DNA from: Opitutia bacterium
GTDB lineage: Bacteria; Verrucomicrobiota; Verrucomicrobiae; Opitutales; UBA953
DNA: 28,799 nucleotides
Assembly: GCA_947465345.1 (NCBI GenBank)
Contig: CANHZL010000011.1
Location: 1 to 28,799 of the forward strand
Direction of reading: 5' to 3'
Shown: positions 1 to 11,811 of the stretch, piece by piece
Layout of the letters: each line of letters begins with the position of its first letter
How positions within the stretch are numbered: the stretch's first letter is position 1
Position numbers and translations under genes: made by a program
Notes under the pieces: generated by a model
What the model saw: only the letters and a program-made list of their open reading frames with translations
Told to the model about the DNA's origin: nothing
The model's database searches: none

Positions 1-98
1 AATATTCGCGTTTTCTAATTTTGGTAGAACCCGCGATCAGTTATCGCCGGGTTCACCAGGTGTAAGGTTTGACTAATACGATAGGCCGTATTGTCGCA
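1..98 (+). rRNA. 23S ribosomal RNA, 3' end (partial)
   Basis: The stretch around positions 56-90 resembles the conserved 3' end of bacterial 23S rRNA: an AGGTGTAAG segment is followed by TGACTAATAC and then GATAGGCCG, close to the common ending TGACTAATACTAATAGGCCG. Upstream, GAACCCGCGAT (27-37) and ATCGCCGGGTTC (43-54) can pair as a hairpin, as expected for a terminal-domain helix. The gene enters from the left edge, so only its last part is present. The 3' boundary is estimated at the end of the similarity, just before an A-run at 100-106. The call rests on remembered consensus and was not aligned. No 5S rRNA was recognised downstream. Confidence 0.65.
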
Positions 99-577
99 CA
101 AAAAAATGAACTCTCAAAGAACCGAAAGGGGCCTCCTGTTGAGGGGAGGGAGGGCGGACGGTGAAGGCGTCGAGGTTTGGGTCAACGTCTTTTTTCGAGT
201 TTCTGCATTTTGACGCGCAGAGCTGGCTCGATCACCGAAACATCCAAGGAACAGCCTTCTGTGAGAGAAGGGAAGTTCCAGAGTGGAGATTCTGGCCGTC
301 TGATTCAAGCCGATTTTTGCATTTTTTCACACGGGGCACTCATGGGTCAGTGCGTTGAATATCAATGGCTTAGGATGAGATTATACATTTTTTACATCTT
401 TTTGACTCTTTGATGCCCTTGGGGCGCCCTGGGAATTGGCCGCCCAGCTCCTAAACTCTGCCCATACCGGCCGCCCTCTCGGCGTCGCATGGCGGCCACA
501 TGGCCGACACTCTCCGCTCAGGCGCCTTGTTTCGCCCGATGCGATGTTGCGTATGTTCTCTTCGGATACGCCGCCGA
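99..577. other. Intergenic region with no convincing gene
   Basis: About 480 bases between the probable 23S end and the protease gene. Short open frames exist on both strands, but none has recognisable protein character or a plausible start signal. I looked for a 5S rRNA and for tRNAs and saw neither. T-runs occur at 187-193 and around 313-326, but no strong GC hairpin precedes them, so no terminator is called. The octamer GGCCGCCC occurs at 438-445 and 469-476. The second copy can pair with GGCGGCC at 491-497 to form a 7-bp stem upstream of the protease gene. The protease promoter presumably lies in this region. Confidence 0.5.
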
Positions 578-1498
578 ATGTCTCGTCACCCTTCATTTGC
601 TGGCTTCAATGCGCGGATGCTTCTCCCCACGCTACTCGCCGCCTTGCTCGCGGCTGCCCCCGCCATCCCTGGGGCCTCTGTAGATAGTGCCGCTGACGAT
701 CGCCAGATCTTCCTCAAGCTTGAGACGGCCACGACGGCACTGGCCGAAAAAAGCGAAGGGGCGCTGAAGCGCGACGTTCGGCTTGAGCAATGCAAGCGCA
801 CCAACGCGGCCGGGGTAACACTCCCCCCCAAGACACTCGTCCAACTCGATGGCGTTGAAGCCTATCGCCGCGCGGCCTCGGCGTCCGTGATCATCGGTTC
901 CGCCTATAAGTGCGATAAATGCTCGAAGTGGCACCACACGCTCGCCAGCGGATTCGCAATCAGCGCCGATGGCGTCATCGCGACCAATCATCATGTCGCC
1001 GCCAACACTGTCGCTGAAGCGATGGGCGTCATGACCGCCGACGGCCGTTTCTTCGCGGTCCGCGAGATCCTCGCCGCCAGCAAGCCCCATGACGTCGCCC
1101 TACTCCGCATCGATGCCCAAGGCCTCGCCTGCCTCCCTCTGCGCGACGACGCTCCGGCCGGCACGGCGGTCCGTTGCTACAGCCACCCGGCCAGCACCTT
1201 CGGCTGCATCTCGGAAGGCATCATCACACGCTATTTCAAGATGAACGAGCCGGATCGGAACGGCGCGATTTTCATGCAAACGACGGCTGATTATGCGCGC
1301 GGATCCAGCGGCGGACCCATCCTCGATGGATTCGGCAATGCCGTCGGTATGGTCGCTTCGACCACGCCCGTCTTCACTTTGCCGCCGACGCACAGCACGA
1401 CGACCAAGGATGCGAAGCCGATCACGACGAGCCAGCAGATGGTGCGCCATAACTGCGCGACCGCCCGGGCGATTCTCGATCTAGTCCGGCAGAAATAA
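578..1498 (+). CDS. Secreted trypsin-like serine protease
   Basis: A chymotrypsin-fold (S1/HtrA-like) serine peptidase without a PDZ domain, probably periplasmic or exported. Counting from the start chosen here, the triad is His139 in ATNHHVA, Asp172 in HDVALL and Ser244 in RGSSGGP, and their order and spacing fit the family. The N-terminus has basic residues and then a hydrophobic Leu/Ala core ending near AIPGAS, which is a signal peptide. A CDKC motif with nearby histidines lies just before the protease core and could bind a metal. In-frame starts also exist at 500 and 617; 578 was chosen because it gives a basic n-region to the signal peptide, and none has a clear ribosome binding site. 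The gene converges with asnS, leaving only 7 bases between the two stops. The substrate is unknown. Confidence 0.85.
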   Translation: MSRHPSFAGFNARMLLPTLLAALLAAAPAIPGASVDSAADDRQIFLKLETATTALAEKSEGALKRDVRLEQCKRTNAAGVTLPPKTLVQLDGVEAYRRAASASVIIGSAYKCDKCSKWHHTLASGFAISADGVIATNHHVAANTVAEAMGVMTADGRFFAVREILAASKPHDVALLRIDAQGLACLPLRDDAPAGTAVRCYSHPASTFGCISEGIITRYFKMNEPDRNGAIFMQTTADYARGSSGGPILDGFGNAVGMVASTTPVFTLPPTHSTTTKDAKPITTSQQMVRHNCATARAILDLVRQK

Positions 1499-1505
1499 AC
1501 TGTTA

Positions 1506-2882
1506 TCAGGCGTGCCCAGGCGTCCGCGGATAGGCGATGACGTCGCGGATGTTGCCTTCCCCGGTCACAAACATGAGTAGGCGCTCGAAACCGAGTCCAA
1601 ACCCGGCATGCGGTACGGAGCCGAAGCGGCGCGTATCGATATACCAGCCGTAGCTGGCGAGATCGAGGCCATGCGCCTGCATGGCGGCGACGAGACGATC
1701 GAGGCGTTCCTCTCGCTGGCTGCCACCCACGATTTCGCCGACGCCAGGGACAAGGACGTCCATCGCGGCGACGGTCTTACCATCGTCGTTCTGGCGCATA
1801 TAGAAAGGCTTCGCGGACTTAGGGTAGTCGTAGACGGTCACTGGGCATTTGAAATGCTCCTCGGTGAGATAACGTTCGTGCTCGGACTGCAGGTTCTCGC
1901 CCCAGATGACCGGGTACTCGAACTTGCGGCCGGACTTCAGCAGGAGCTCGACGGCTTCAGTATAAGTGATGCGCGCGAACGGCCGCTCAGCCACGAAACG
2001 CAGACGCTCCAGCAGGCCTTTGTCGACGAAAGCATTAAAGAATTCGAGTTCATCCGAACACTGTTCCAAGGCCGTTTTTACGAGGTATTTCACGAGTTCC
2101 TCGGCGCAACGCATATCGCCCTCGAGGTCGCAGAAAGCCATCTCCGGCTCGATCATCCAGAACTCGCTGGCATGGCGGCTGGTGTGGGAATTCTCCGCAC
2201 GAAAAGTTGGGCCGAACGTATAGACGTCACCCAGGGCGCAGGCGAGGGTCTCGCCTTCGAGCTGGCCGGATACCGTCAGATAAGATTGCTTCGCGAAAAA
2301 GTCGGCGGCCCAGTCGACCTTACCCTCGGGCGTCTTGGGCGGGGCGATTGGATCAAGGGTCGTGACGCGGAATAGCTCGCCAGCCCCTTCGCAATCGCTG
2401 GCCGTCACGATCGGCGTGTGGACATAGGCGAATCCACGTTGCTGGAAGAATTCATGCACCGCCATGGCCATGCGACTACGGACGCGCATCATCGAGCCTA
2501 GGCGATTGGTCCGGGCTCGCAGGTGTGGGATCGTCCTCAGAAACTCGACCGTATGCCCCTTCTTCTGCAGCGGGAAGGTCTCGTCGGCACGGCCCAGTAG
2601 CCGGAATGCCGTGGCTTTGAGCTCCCACTTCTGCCCTTTGGCCGGAGATGGCACGAGTTCGCCATCCACACTAACCGAAGAACCGGTAAGCGCTTCTTTG
2701 AGCAGATCGGCGCCCGGCGCAGTGGCATCCACCACCACCTGGAGATTCTTGAAGCAGGAGCCGTCGTTGATCTCGACGAAGGAGAAATCCTTAGCATCGC
2801 GGCGAGTACGGACCCATCCGGAAACCGTGACACCTTTGAGCGGCTGCTCGGCGGCGAGTGCCTGCTTGACCTTGATTCGCAT
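1506..2882 (-). CDS. asnS: Asparaginyl-tRNA synthetase
   Basis: Class II aminoacyl-tRNA synthetase that charges tRNA-Asn with asparagine in the cytoplasm. The 458 residues match the usual AsnRS length. An N-terminal OB-fold anticodon-binding domain (about residues 15-100, beginning with [13 protein letters not shown]) precedes the catalytic domain. Motif 1 includes Pro157, motif 2 is [21 protein letters not shown] (residues 227-247, given here in part), and motif 3 is GFGLGFERL (427-435). The sequence around motif 2 fits AsnRS better than AspRS or LysRS. Its presence suggests direct Asn-tRNA formation rather than only the transamidation route. It is transcribed divergently from transaldolase across a 127-base gap and converges with the protease gene. 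Confidence 0.96.
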   Translation of the reverse strand: MRIKVKQALAAEQPLKGVTVSGWVRTRRDAKDFSFVEINDGSCFKNLQVVVDATAPGADLLKEALTGSSVSVDGELVPSPAKGQKWELKATAFRLLGRADETFPLQKKGHTVEFLRTIPHLRARTNRLGSMMRVRSRMAMAVHEFFQQRGFAYVHTPIVTASDCEGAGELFRVTTLDPIAPPKTPEGKVDWAADFFAKQSYLTVSGQLEGETLACALGDVYTFGPTFRAENSHTSRHASEFWMIEPEMAFCDLEGDMRCAEELVKYLVKTALEQCSDELEFFNAFVDKGLLERLRFVAERPFARITYTEAVELLLKSGRKFEYPVIWGENLQSEHERYLTEEHFKCPVTVYDYPKSAKPFYMRQNDDGKTVAAMDVLVPGVGEIVGGSQREERLDRLVAAMQAHGLDLASYGWYIDTRRFGSVPHAGFGLGFERLLMFVTGEGNIRDVIAYPRTPGHA

Positions 2883-2945
2883 AGGGCAATTTGCACCACC
2901 CTGCCCTCCGAAACAAGCGAGAGATGCCCGGCTGGCCTTGCCGCC

Positions 2946-2978
2946 ACCCGTTTTTTCGGGTCGGGCTGGACAAGCCCG
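2946..2978. promoter_or_regulatory. Two tandem small hairpins between asnS and tal
   Basis: ACCCG (2946-2950) pairs with CGGGT (2957-2961) across a T6 loop. Immediately after it, CGGGCT (2962-2967) pairs with AGCCCG (2973-2978). Both lie in the divergent asnS/tal intergenic region, about 30-65 bases before the tal start, so they would fall in the tal leader if transcription begins to their left. The stems are short, and no known regulator or riboswitch is recognised. Confidence 0.3.
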
Positions 2979-3009
2979 CCCCCTTTAACACGCTCCGAAC
3001 CCTTCACAC

Positions 3010-3963
3010 ATGAACGCACTCGAACAGCTTCGCCAACACACCAAGGTCGTCGCCGACACCGGCGACTTCGCCGCCATGAAGGCCTTCAAGCCTCTGGACG
3101 CCACGACCAACCCGAGCCTCATCCTCAAGGCTGTCCAGATGCCGGAGTACCAGGCCCTCCTCCAGAAGGCCGCTCAGGACAATAAGAGCAAGGGCGTCCA
3201 GGCCGCCGTCGACGCACTCCTCATCTCCTTCGGGACGGAGATTCTCAAGATTGTCCCGGGCCGCGTCTCCACCGAAGTCGACGCCCGACTTTCCTTTGAT
3301 AAGACCGCCACCGTCGCCAAGGCCCGCGAACTGATCGCTCTTTATAAAGCCGCCGGCATTCCCAAGGAACGTATCCTCGTGAAGATGGCTTCGACTTGGG
3401 AAGGCATCCAGGCCGCCGCCGAACTCGAAAAAGAAGGCATCCGCTGCAATCTCACCCTCCTCTTCTCGTTCGCTCAGGCCGTCGCCTGCGCCGACGCCAA
3501 GGTCCAGCTGATCTCGCCGTTCGTCGGCCGTATCTACGACTGGCATAAGAAGGCCCAAGGCGCCAACTGGAACGAAGCCGCCTCCTCGGGCGCCAACGAC
3601 CCCGGCGTACAGTCCGTCCGCCGCATCTTCGCCTACTACAAGCGCAACGGTATCAAAACCGAAGTCATGGGCGCCTCCTTCCGTAATTGTGGCCAGATCA
3701 AGGCCCTCTGCGGTTGCGACCTCCTGACGATCGCACCGAACCTCCTCGAAGAGCTCTCGAAAGATTCCACCGCTGTGCCCAAGGCGCTCGACGAAGCCGC
3801 CGCCAAGTCCGAAGGCGAAGCCGCCAAGACCTGGGGCGAGAAGGAATTCCGCTGGCACCACAACGAAGACGCCATGGCCACGGAAAAGACTGCCGAAGGT
3901 ATCCGCGCCTTCGCCGTCGACGGCAAGAAGCTCGACGACCTGGTCGCCAAGGCCATCGGCTAA
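3010..3963 (+). CDS. tal: Transaldolase, class 1 (TalB type)
   Basis: Transfers a dihydroxyacetone unit between sedoheptulose-7-phosphate and glyceraldehyde-3-phosphate in the non-oxidative pentose phosphate pathway, in the cytoplasm. The protein has 317 residues, as in TalB enzymes. The opening [20 protein letters not shown] and the DATTNPSLI motif (residues 30-38) are characteristic. The Schiff-base lysine is Lys125 in RILVKMAST. The segment [20 protein letters not shown] is the later conserved block. The start is the first ATG of the conserved N-terminus; no clear Shine-Dalgarno precedes it. A strong terminator follows 22 bases after the stop, so this is probably a single-gene unit. Confidence 0.97.
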   Translation: MNALEQLRQHTKVVADTGDFAAMKAFKPLDATTNPSLILKAVQMPEYQALLQKAAQDNKSKGVQAAVDALLISFGTEILKIVPGRVSTEVDARLSFDKTATVAKARELIALYKAAGIPKERILVKMASTWEGIQAAAELEKEGIRCNLTLLFSFAQAVACADAKVQLISPFVGRIYDWHKKAQGANWNEAASSGANDPGVQSVRRIFAYYKRNGIKTEVMGASFRNCGQIKALCGCDLLTIAPNLLEELSKDSTAVPKALDEAAAKSEGEAAKTWGEKEFRWHHNEDAMATEKTAEGIRAFAVDGKKLDDLVAKAIG

Positions 3964-3985
3964 GCGAAGCGTCAGTCCTTAAAGC

Positions 3986-4013
3986 AAGGCCGGGCCCCAA
4001 GCCCGGCCTTCTT
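3986..4013. terminator. Rho-independent terminator after tal
   Basis: A perfect 10-bp stem, AAGGCCGGGC (3986-3995) with GCCCGGCCTT (4001-4010), closes a 5-base loop and is followed by CTTATTT. It sits 22 bases past the tal stop. Its right end reaches the stop codon of the convergent small membrane protein gene at 4012, so it could also serve that strand, although the T-run is on the tal side. Confidence 0.85.
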
Positions 4014-4209
4014 ATTTGCGGCGGACCCAGGCAAGCACGAGCAAGACCAAACCAACCAGACCGAACAGCCAGCCCAGCGGAATGAACCCGAATTGCTCAT
4101 GCAGGACGCCGTCCTGGTCGAGATGGAAGCCATTCCGCGCATAGGCGGACCAGCACGCCCAGCAGGCGCAAAAACATAGTATCGCTGCGATGAAGTAGCG
4201 GCGATTCAT
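4012..4209 (-). CDS. Small two-helix membrane protein, DUF3955-like
   Basis: A 65-residue protein of unknown function. Residues 5-24 and 44-62 are hydrophobic and probably form two transmembrane helices; between them is a short polar segment containing DGVLHEQFGFIPLGWLF. That segment resembles the DGfLhEpFfLiP pattern I recall for DUF3955 (Pfam PF13127), a family of small membrane proteins. The match is from memory. The first helix contains three cysteines. The gene starts 3 bases after the stop of the upstream RNA methyltransferase gene, so the two are probably co-transcribed and translationally coupled. Its stop codon touches the tal terminator. Tight spacing, clean helix-loop-helix architecture and a basic C-terminus (WVRRK) support a real gene. 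Confidence 0.7.
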   Translation of the reverse strand: MNRRYFIAAILCFCACWACWSAYARNGFHLDQDGVLHEQFGFIPLGWLFGLVGLVLLVLAWVRRK

Positions 4210-4212
4210 GGC

Positions 4213-5034
4213 CTATTTCCGGCGCTGCCGGACGGCCTCGAACAAGCAGATCGCCGCGGCGTTGGAGACGTTGAGCGAATCCGACAGGCCAGCCTGCGGG
4301 ATCGAGATCTTCTCGTCCGCGCCTTTGAGCCAGAAATCAGATAAGCCGTCTTTCTCGGAACCGAGCAGTAACGCCACCGGCCCGCGACAATCGACATCCC
4401 AATAGGCCTTGGTGGCCGCGGGCGAGGTCGCCAGGGAGCGTACCCCCTTGGCCTTCATCCAAGCGGCGGCTTCTTGCGACGTGCAGACAGCCACGGGCAC
4501 GGAAAACAGCGCACCCTGAGAAGAGCGGACGACGTTCGGATTGAAGACGTCGGTGATGGGGTCGCAGACGATGAGGGCATCGCAACCAGCGGAATCCGCC
4601 GTGCGGAGCAAAGCACCGAGATTGCCAGGCTTCTCGACCGATTCGGCGACGAGCAGGAGCGGATTGGCCGAAGGCTTGAGCTCATCCAGCGAGCAATTCC
4701 AGGTCTTGGCGACGCCGAGCAGGCCGTCTGGGCCTTCGCGGCCGCTGACCTTCTCGAAGGCGGATTCGCCGAGTTCGCAGCAGTCGACGCCGGCAGCCCG
4801 TGCATTGGTCACAAGCTCGGCGGCCTCGGAACCACGGAACATCGACGGACAAAAATAGATTTCGATCACCTCGACCTTGCGCTCGATGGCACGGGAGAGT
4901 TCCCGGAGGCCTTCGGCGATGAATAGGCCGCGGGCTTCGCGCTCAGCACGGTCCCGCAGGCGGGCCAACGCCTGCACGCGGGGGTTCTGTCGGCTCTGGA
5001 TGACCTCGTCGGACACGGCCGAAGTGAGTACCAA
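4213..5034 (-). CDS. TrmH/SpoU-family RNA 2'-O-methyltransferase
   Basis: SAM-dependent RNA ribose 2'-O-methyltransferase with the SPOUT trefoil-knot fold, 273 residues. An N-terminal substrate-binding domain begins IQSRQNPRVQALARLRDR and continues RGLFIAEG, typical of rRNA methylases of the RlmB/TsnR group. The three SpoU motifs are present: motif 1 in ESVEKPGNLGALLRTADSAG (residues 131-150; Asn138, Arg144), motif 2 in LLLGSEKDGLS (222-232), and motif 3 in IPQAGLSDSLNVSNAAAI (245-262). The RNA target (23S rRNA or tRNA) cannot be fixed from sequence alone. It is divergent from another RNA methyltransferase gene across 77 bases and precedes the small membrane protein gene by 3 bases. Confidence 0.92.
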   Translation of the reverse strand: MVLTSAVSDEVIQSRQNPRVQALARLRDRAEREARGLFIAEGLRELSRAIERKVEVIEIYFCPSMFRGSEAAELVTNARAAGVDCCELGESAFEKVSGREGPDGLLGVAKTWNCSLDELKPSANPLLLVAESVEKPGNLGALLRTADSAGCDALIVCDPITDVFNPNVVRSSQGALFSVPVAVCTSQEAAAWMKAKGVRSLATSPAATKAYWDVDCRGPVALLLGSEKDGLSDFWLKGADEKISIPQAGLSDSLNVSNAAAICLFEAVRQRRK

Positions 5035-5111
5035 GGGACGTCGAAGGGCAAGGATAGGCCTTCAGCAGGGATAAGTCTCGACCTCTCCGCCCAGAGGCGG
5101 ACTTTATCGCC

Positions 5112-6353
5112 ATGTCCGAATTCGAGCCGCCTCAGTCCCGCAAACCCGACTCTTCCAAGTTCCGGGAGGGTAAGTTCACCTACCATCAGGAAATCGAGGT
5201 CGAGATCGCGAGCCTGACGAACCTCGGCGAAGGCGTGGCCCGCGTCGACGGCTGGGTCGTCTTCATCGCCGGCGCGCTCGCGGGTGAAAAGATCGTGGCC
5301 CGCATCTGGCATAACGCCGCCAACTTCTCGCGCGGCGACCTCGTCCGCGTCGTCGTCCCCTCACCGCACCGCGTCCAGCCGCGTTGCGACCTCTTCGGCG
5401 AATGCGGCGGTTGCCAGTATCAGAACCTCGCCTACCCGCAGCAGCTCGAGTGGAAGCAGAAGCAGGTCGCGGAGGCCTTCGAGCGCCTCGGCGGCATCAA
5501 AACTAAGGTCGACGCCTGCCACCCTTCGCCGAAGCAGTACGGCTACCGCTCCAAAATCACCCCGCACTTCATGACCCCGCGCCGCGCGGACTTCCCGATC
5601 GGATTCCTCGCTGCCGGAACTTCCCGCCGCGTCGTCGACGTACCGAAGTGCCCCATCGCGACGGACGCGATCAACGCCGCCCTCGCCCGCTCACGTAAGG
5701 ACATCAAGTCCAACCCGGGTCGCTTCGAACGGGGCGCCACCCTGCTCTTCCGTGATTGCGAAGAAGGCGTCGTAACCGACTCCCGCCAGGTCGTCACCGA
5801 GAAGGTCGGTGCGGTGCAGCTGAAATTCCTAGCCGGCGAGTTCTTCCAGAACAACCCCTCCGTGCTCGAACAGTTCGTGGGCCACGCCATCAAGCTCGCC
5901 CACGAGTCCGGCGCCAAGCACCTCGTCGACACCTACTGCGGCTCAGGTCTCTTCGCTCTTTCTGGTGCCCGCCTCTTCGACTCCGTCAACGGCATCGAGG
6001 TCAGCGCCGAAGCCGCCCGCAAGGCCGCCGAGAACGCCACGCTCAATCACTTCCTCAACTGCCGCTTCATCGCCGGCTCCGCGGAATCGATCTTCAAAAA
6101 GATCCCCGTCGAAGGCCATGAATCCGCCGTGATTGTCGACCCGCCCCGCAAGGGCTGCGACGAAGCGTTCCTCGATCAGCTGCATGCCTTCGGCCCGCGC
6201 CGTATCGTCTACGTCAGCTGCGCCCCCGACACCCAGGCGCGCGACGTGAAGTATCTCTGTGCCAAGGGATGGAAGGTCATCTCGGTCCGTCCATTCGACC
6301 TCTTCCCACAGACCCGACACGTCGAGTGCATCGCGGCGCTGGAAAGGGCCTAA
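5112..6353 (+). CDS. TrmA/RlmD-family RNA (uracil-5-)methyltransferase with Fe-S cluster
   Basis: SAM-dependent enzyme that methylates C5 of uridine in rRNA or tRNA. The 413 residues hold a TRAM RNA-binding domain (about 24-82), cysteines Cys92, Cys98, Cys101 and Cys180 placed to bind a [4Fe-4S] cluster as in RlmD (RumA), and a Rossmann methyltransferase domain. Diagnostic blocks are FFQNNP (245-250), DTYCGSGLFAL (273-283), DPPRKGC (343-349) and the catalytic cysteine Cys370 in YVSCAPDTQARD. The usual motif is SCNP, so Asn is replaced by Ala here. The target (U1939, U747 or U54 equivalent) is undetermined. The start fits the conserved N-terminus but has only a weak GAGG-like element upstream. 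Confidence 0.93.
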   Translation: MSEFEPPQSRKPDSSKFREGKFTYHQEIEVEIASLTNLGEGVARVDGWVVFIAGALAGEKIVARIWHNAANFSRGDLVRVVVPSPHRVQPRCDLFGECGGCQYQNLAYPQQLEWKQKQVAEAFERLGGIKTKVDACHPSPKQYGYRSKITPHFMTPRRADFPIGFLAAGTSRRVVDVPKCPIATDAINAALARSRKDIKSNPGRFERGATLLFRDCEEGVVTDSRQVVTEKVGAVQLKFLAGEFFQNNPSVLEQFVGHAIKLAHESGAKHLVDTYCGSGLFALSGARLFDSVNGIEVSAEAARKAAENATLNHFLNCRFIAGSAESIFKKIPVEGHESAVIVDPPRKGCDEAFLDQLHAFGPRRIVYVSCAPDTQARDVKYLCAKGWKVISVRPFDLFPQTRHVECIAALERA

Positions 6354-6370
6354 GCGGTCCGTCAGAGCAC

Positions 6371-6398
6371 AAAAAAGGGGCGCCGTAAGGCGCCCCTT
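6371..6398. terminator. Bidirectional terminator between the methyltransferase gene and gyrA
   Basis: A perfect 8-bp GC stem, GGGGCGCC (6377-6384) with GGCGCCCC (6389-6396), closes a 4-base loop. On the minus strand it is followed by six Ts (the A-run at 6371-6376), making it a strong terminator for gyrBA. On the plus strand only TT follows, so termination of the methyltransferase transcript would be weaker. Confidence 0.85.
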
Positions 6399-6418
6399 CT
6401 GCTTGGCCGGTCAGCCGG

Positions 6419-8908
6419 TTAGGCCTGCGGCTTGGCGGCGTTTTCTTCCTCTTCGTCCGAACGCTCGACCTTGGAGATACCGAGAAGCGACTCGCCTTCC
6501 TTGAGGCGCATGACGCGTACGCCCTTGGTGTTACGACCCGCCGTGCAGCGAATGTCGGACACCTTGGTGCGGATGGACTGGCCGCCCTTAGTGAGAAGCA
6601 TGACCTCGTCTTCTTCCTGGACGCTGAGGGCGCCGGCGACGCCAACTTCGGTGGCAATGGCAATGACACCCTTACCGCCGCGGGTCTGCTTACGATAGAC
6701 AGGCTCCTTGGTCTCCGGATCGTCGAAGGGCGTGCGCTTACCGATGCCGTCGATGCCGACGACGAGAAGCGTGCAAGCCGGATCGACGACTTCCATCGCC
6801 TTCACCTGGTCGCCCGTATCGAGCCTCATGCCGGCAACACCAGTGGTGTCGCGTCCCATCGAGCGGACGTCGGATTCGTGGAAGCGGATCGACATGCCGG
6901 ACTGCGAAATCATCACGACCTCGTTGTCGCCGTTGGTCAGCTTGGTGGAGATGAGGCGGTCGCCATGTTCGATGTTGATGCCGATGATGCCTCCCTTGCG
7001 GTAGTTGGCGTACTTCGAGATTTCGGTCTTCTTGATCGTACCATTCGCCGTGCACATCATGAGGAACTTACCTTCCTCGAAGTTCGAGACGCAGACCATC
7101 GCGGCCAACTTCTCGTCGTCCTTGAGCTCAAGCAGGCGAGCGATCGACTTACCGCGGGAAGCACGGTTGGCTTCTTCGATTTCGTAGACCTTCTCCACGT
7201 ACACGCGGCCATTATTCATGAAGAACAGGATATGGTCGTGGGTGTTGGCCGTGAAGAGGTGTTCAATGAAGTCGCTATCGTCATCGGACGCAGCCTTGGA
7301 GAGCTCGGCGCCCTTGGTGCCCTTGCCGCCACGCTTCTGAAGGCGATACTGGGCGACTGGCGTGCGCTTGATGAAGCCGGCATGCGAGACGGTGACCACG
7401 CAGCCTTCGTTAGCGACGATGTCTTCCATCGAGAGGTCACCTTCCTGGGCTGAGACCTTCGTCTTGCGCGGACCGATGTGCTTCTTGGCGGCGTCGCGCA
7501 GCTCCTTCTTGATCAGGGTGAGCAGCTTCAGCTCGCTCGAGAGGATGCTGCGGAGTTCTTCCACGAGCGCCATCAATTCGCGGTACTCGGCCTCGATCTT
7601 GTCGCGCTCCAGGCCAGTGAGCTGGTAGAGGCGCAGGTCGAGGATGGCCACGGCCTGACGCTCACTGAGGCCATACTTGGCCATCAGCTTCACGCGGGCC
7701 TCGTCGCGGTTGATTGCGGCGCGGATGATCTTCACGAAGTCGTCCAGATTACGTAGGGCGATCTTGAAGCCCTCGAGGATGTGGGCGCGGTCCTCGGCCT
7801 TACGGAGGCGGAAGCGGGTGCGGCGGGTGACCACGTCTCGACGGTGCTCGACGAAACACTCGAGCAGCTCGCGGATGTTCATCTGCTTCGGGCGACGCTT
7901 GTCGAGGGCCAGCAGGATGACTCCAAACGAGTTCTCGAAGTTGGTATGCTTGTAGAGCTTGTTGATGACGACCTTCGGGTTCTCGTTGCGCTTGAGCTCG
8001 ATGACCACGCGGGTGTTCTCGTCGGACTCGTCTCGCAGGTCGGAAACCTCATCCAGCACCTTATCGGTGCAGAGCTGGGCGATATGCTTCACTAAGGAGG
8101 AGCGGTTGACGTTGTAGGGCAGCTCCGTGAGGACGATCTGCTCCTTGCCGTTCTTCATCTCCTCGGTGTGGGCGACGCCGCGGACACGGATGATGCCACG
8201 GCCGGTACGCAGGTACTGTTTAATACCTTCCTTGCCGTTGATGACGCCGCCGGTCGGGAAGTCGGGACCGATGATGATCTTCTCAAGGTCTTCGACAGTG
8301 GCGCTGGGCTTGTCGATGATGAGGCAGGTTGCCTCAACGAGTTCGTTCAGGTTATGGGGCGGGATATTGGTCGTCATACCGACCGCGATGCCGGTCGAAC
8401 CGTTCATCAGCAGGTGAGGCAACGCGCACGGGAGGACGGTCGGCTCGGTGGTCGACTCTTTGTAGTTCGGAATGAAATCTACCGTGTCCTCGTCGATGTC
8501 GGCGAGGAGCTCGGATGAGACCTCGGAGAGGCGGCACTCGGTGTAACGGTAGGCTGCGGGCGGATCACCGTCGACGGAGCCGAAGTTGCCCTGTGGCTCG
8601 ATCAGCTGGTAGCGCATCACCCAGTTCTGGGCGAGGCGGACAAGCGTATCGTACACGGAGCTGTCGCCGTGCGGGTGGTAGTTCTTGAGCACTTCGCCGA
8701 CGACGCCGGCGCACTTGTCGAACGGGCGGTTGTGGACGAGGCCTTCCCGCATCATCGCGTAGAGAATGCGGCGTTGCACGGGTTTCAGGCCGTCACGCGC
8801 GTCCGGGAGGGCACGGGAGACAATGACGGACATCGAGTAATCGATGTAGGCCGTCTGCATGATGTCCGTGATGTTGGCGGTCGTGAGCTTTTCCTTGTCA
8901 GAGTACAT
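6419..8908 (-). CDS. gyrA: DNA gyrase subunit A
   Basis: Breakage-reunion subunit of DNA gyrase, which pairs with GyrB to introduce negative supercoils. The protein has 829 residues. The catalytic tyrosine is Tyr122 in RYTECRLSE. The quinolone region HPHGDSSVYDT carries Ser83 and Asp87, the residues found in drug-sensitive E. coli GyrA. A GyrA-box (QKRGGKG, residues 524-530) begins the C-terminal DNA-wrapping beta-pinwheel and distinguishes this from ParC. The C-terminus is acidic (DEEEEN). The gene starts 36 bases after the gyrB stop in the same direction, so the pair is an operon ending at the hairpin at 6371-6398. The region before the start lacks a clear Shine-Dalgarno. Confidence 0.98.
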   Translation of the reverse strand: MYSDKEKLTTANITDIMQTAYIDYSMSVIVSRALPDARDGLKPVQRRILYAMMREGLVHNRPFDKCAGVVGEVLKNYHPHGDSSVYDTLVRLAQNWVMRYQLIEPQGNFGSVDGDPPAAYRYTECRLSEVSSELLADIDEDTVDFIPNYKESTTEPTVLPCALPHLLMNGSTGIAVGMTTNIPPHNLNELVEATCLIIDKPSATVEDLEKIIIGPDFPTGGVINGKEGIKQYLRTGRGIIRVRGVAHTEEMKNGKEQIVLTELPYNVNRSSLVKHIAQLCTDKVLDEVSDLRDESDENTRVVIELKRNENPKVVINKLYKHTNFENSFGVILLALDKRRPKQMNIRELLECFVEHRRDVVTRRTRFRLRKAEDRAHILEGFKIALRNLDDFVKIIRAAINRDEARVKLMAKYGLSERQAVAILDLRLYQLTGLERDKIEAEYRELMALVEELRSILSSELKLLTLIKKELRDAAKKHIGPRKTKVSAQEGDLSMEDIVANEGCVVTVSHAGFIKRTPVAQYRLQKRGGKGTKGAELSKAASDDDSDFIEHLFTANTHDHILFFMNNGRVYVEKVYEIEEANRASRGKSIARLLELKDDEKLAAMVCVSNFEEGKFLMMCTANGTIKKTEISKYANYRKGGIIGINIEHGDRLISTKLTNGDNEVVMISQSGMSIRFHESDVRSMGRDTTGVAGMRLDTGDQVKAMEVVDPACTLLVVGIDGIGKRTPFDDPETKEPVYRKQTRGGKGVIAIATEVGVAGALSVQEEDEVMLLTKGGQSIRTKVSDIRCTAGRNTKGVRVMRLKEGESLLGISKVERSDEEEENAAKPQA

Positions 8909-8944
8909 ATTCGAAGAGGTCTTGAGTTAGGTTCGTCAGGTTGA

Positions 8945-11770
<2,826 letters not shown>

Positions 11771-11811
11771 GCCCTTTTCCGCCCCTCGGAGATAGGGGTA
11801 AAATCAGGCAC

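Noticed and set aside
6594..8900. Quinolone-resistance substitutions in gyrA
   Set aside because: Ser83 and Asp87 are the residues of sensitive E. coli GyrA; no resistance-type change is visible at these positions.
11776..11805. Terminator after oleB
   Set aside because: CCCCT and AGGGG can pair with a 7-base loop, but the stem is only 5 bp and no T-run follows on the minus strand.
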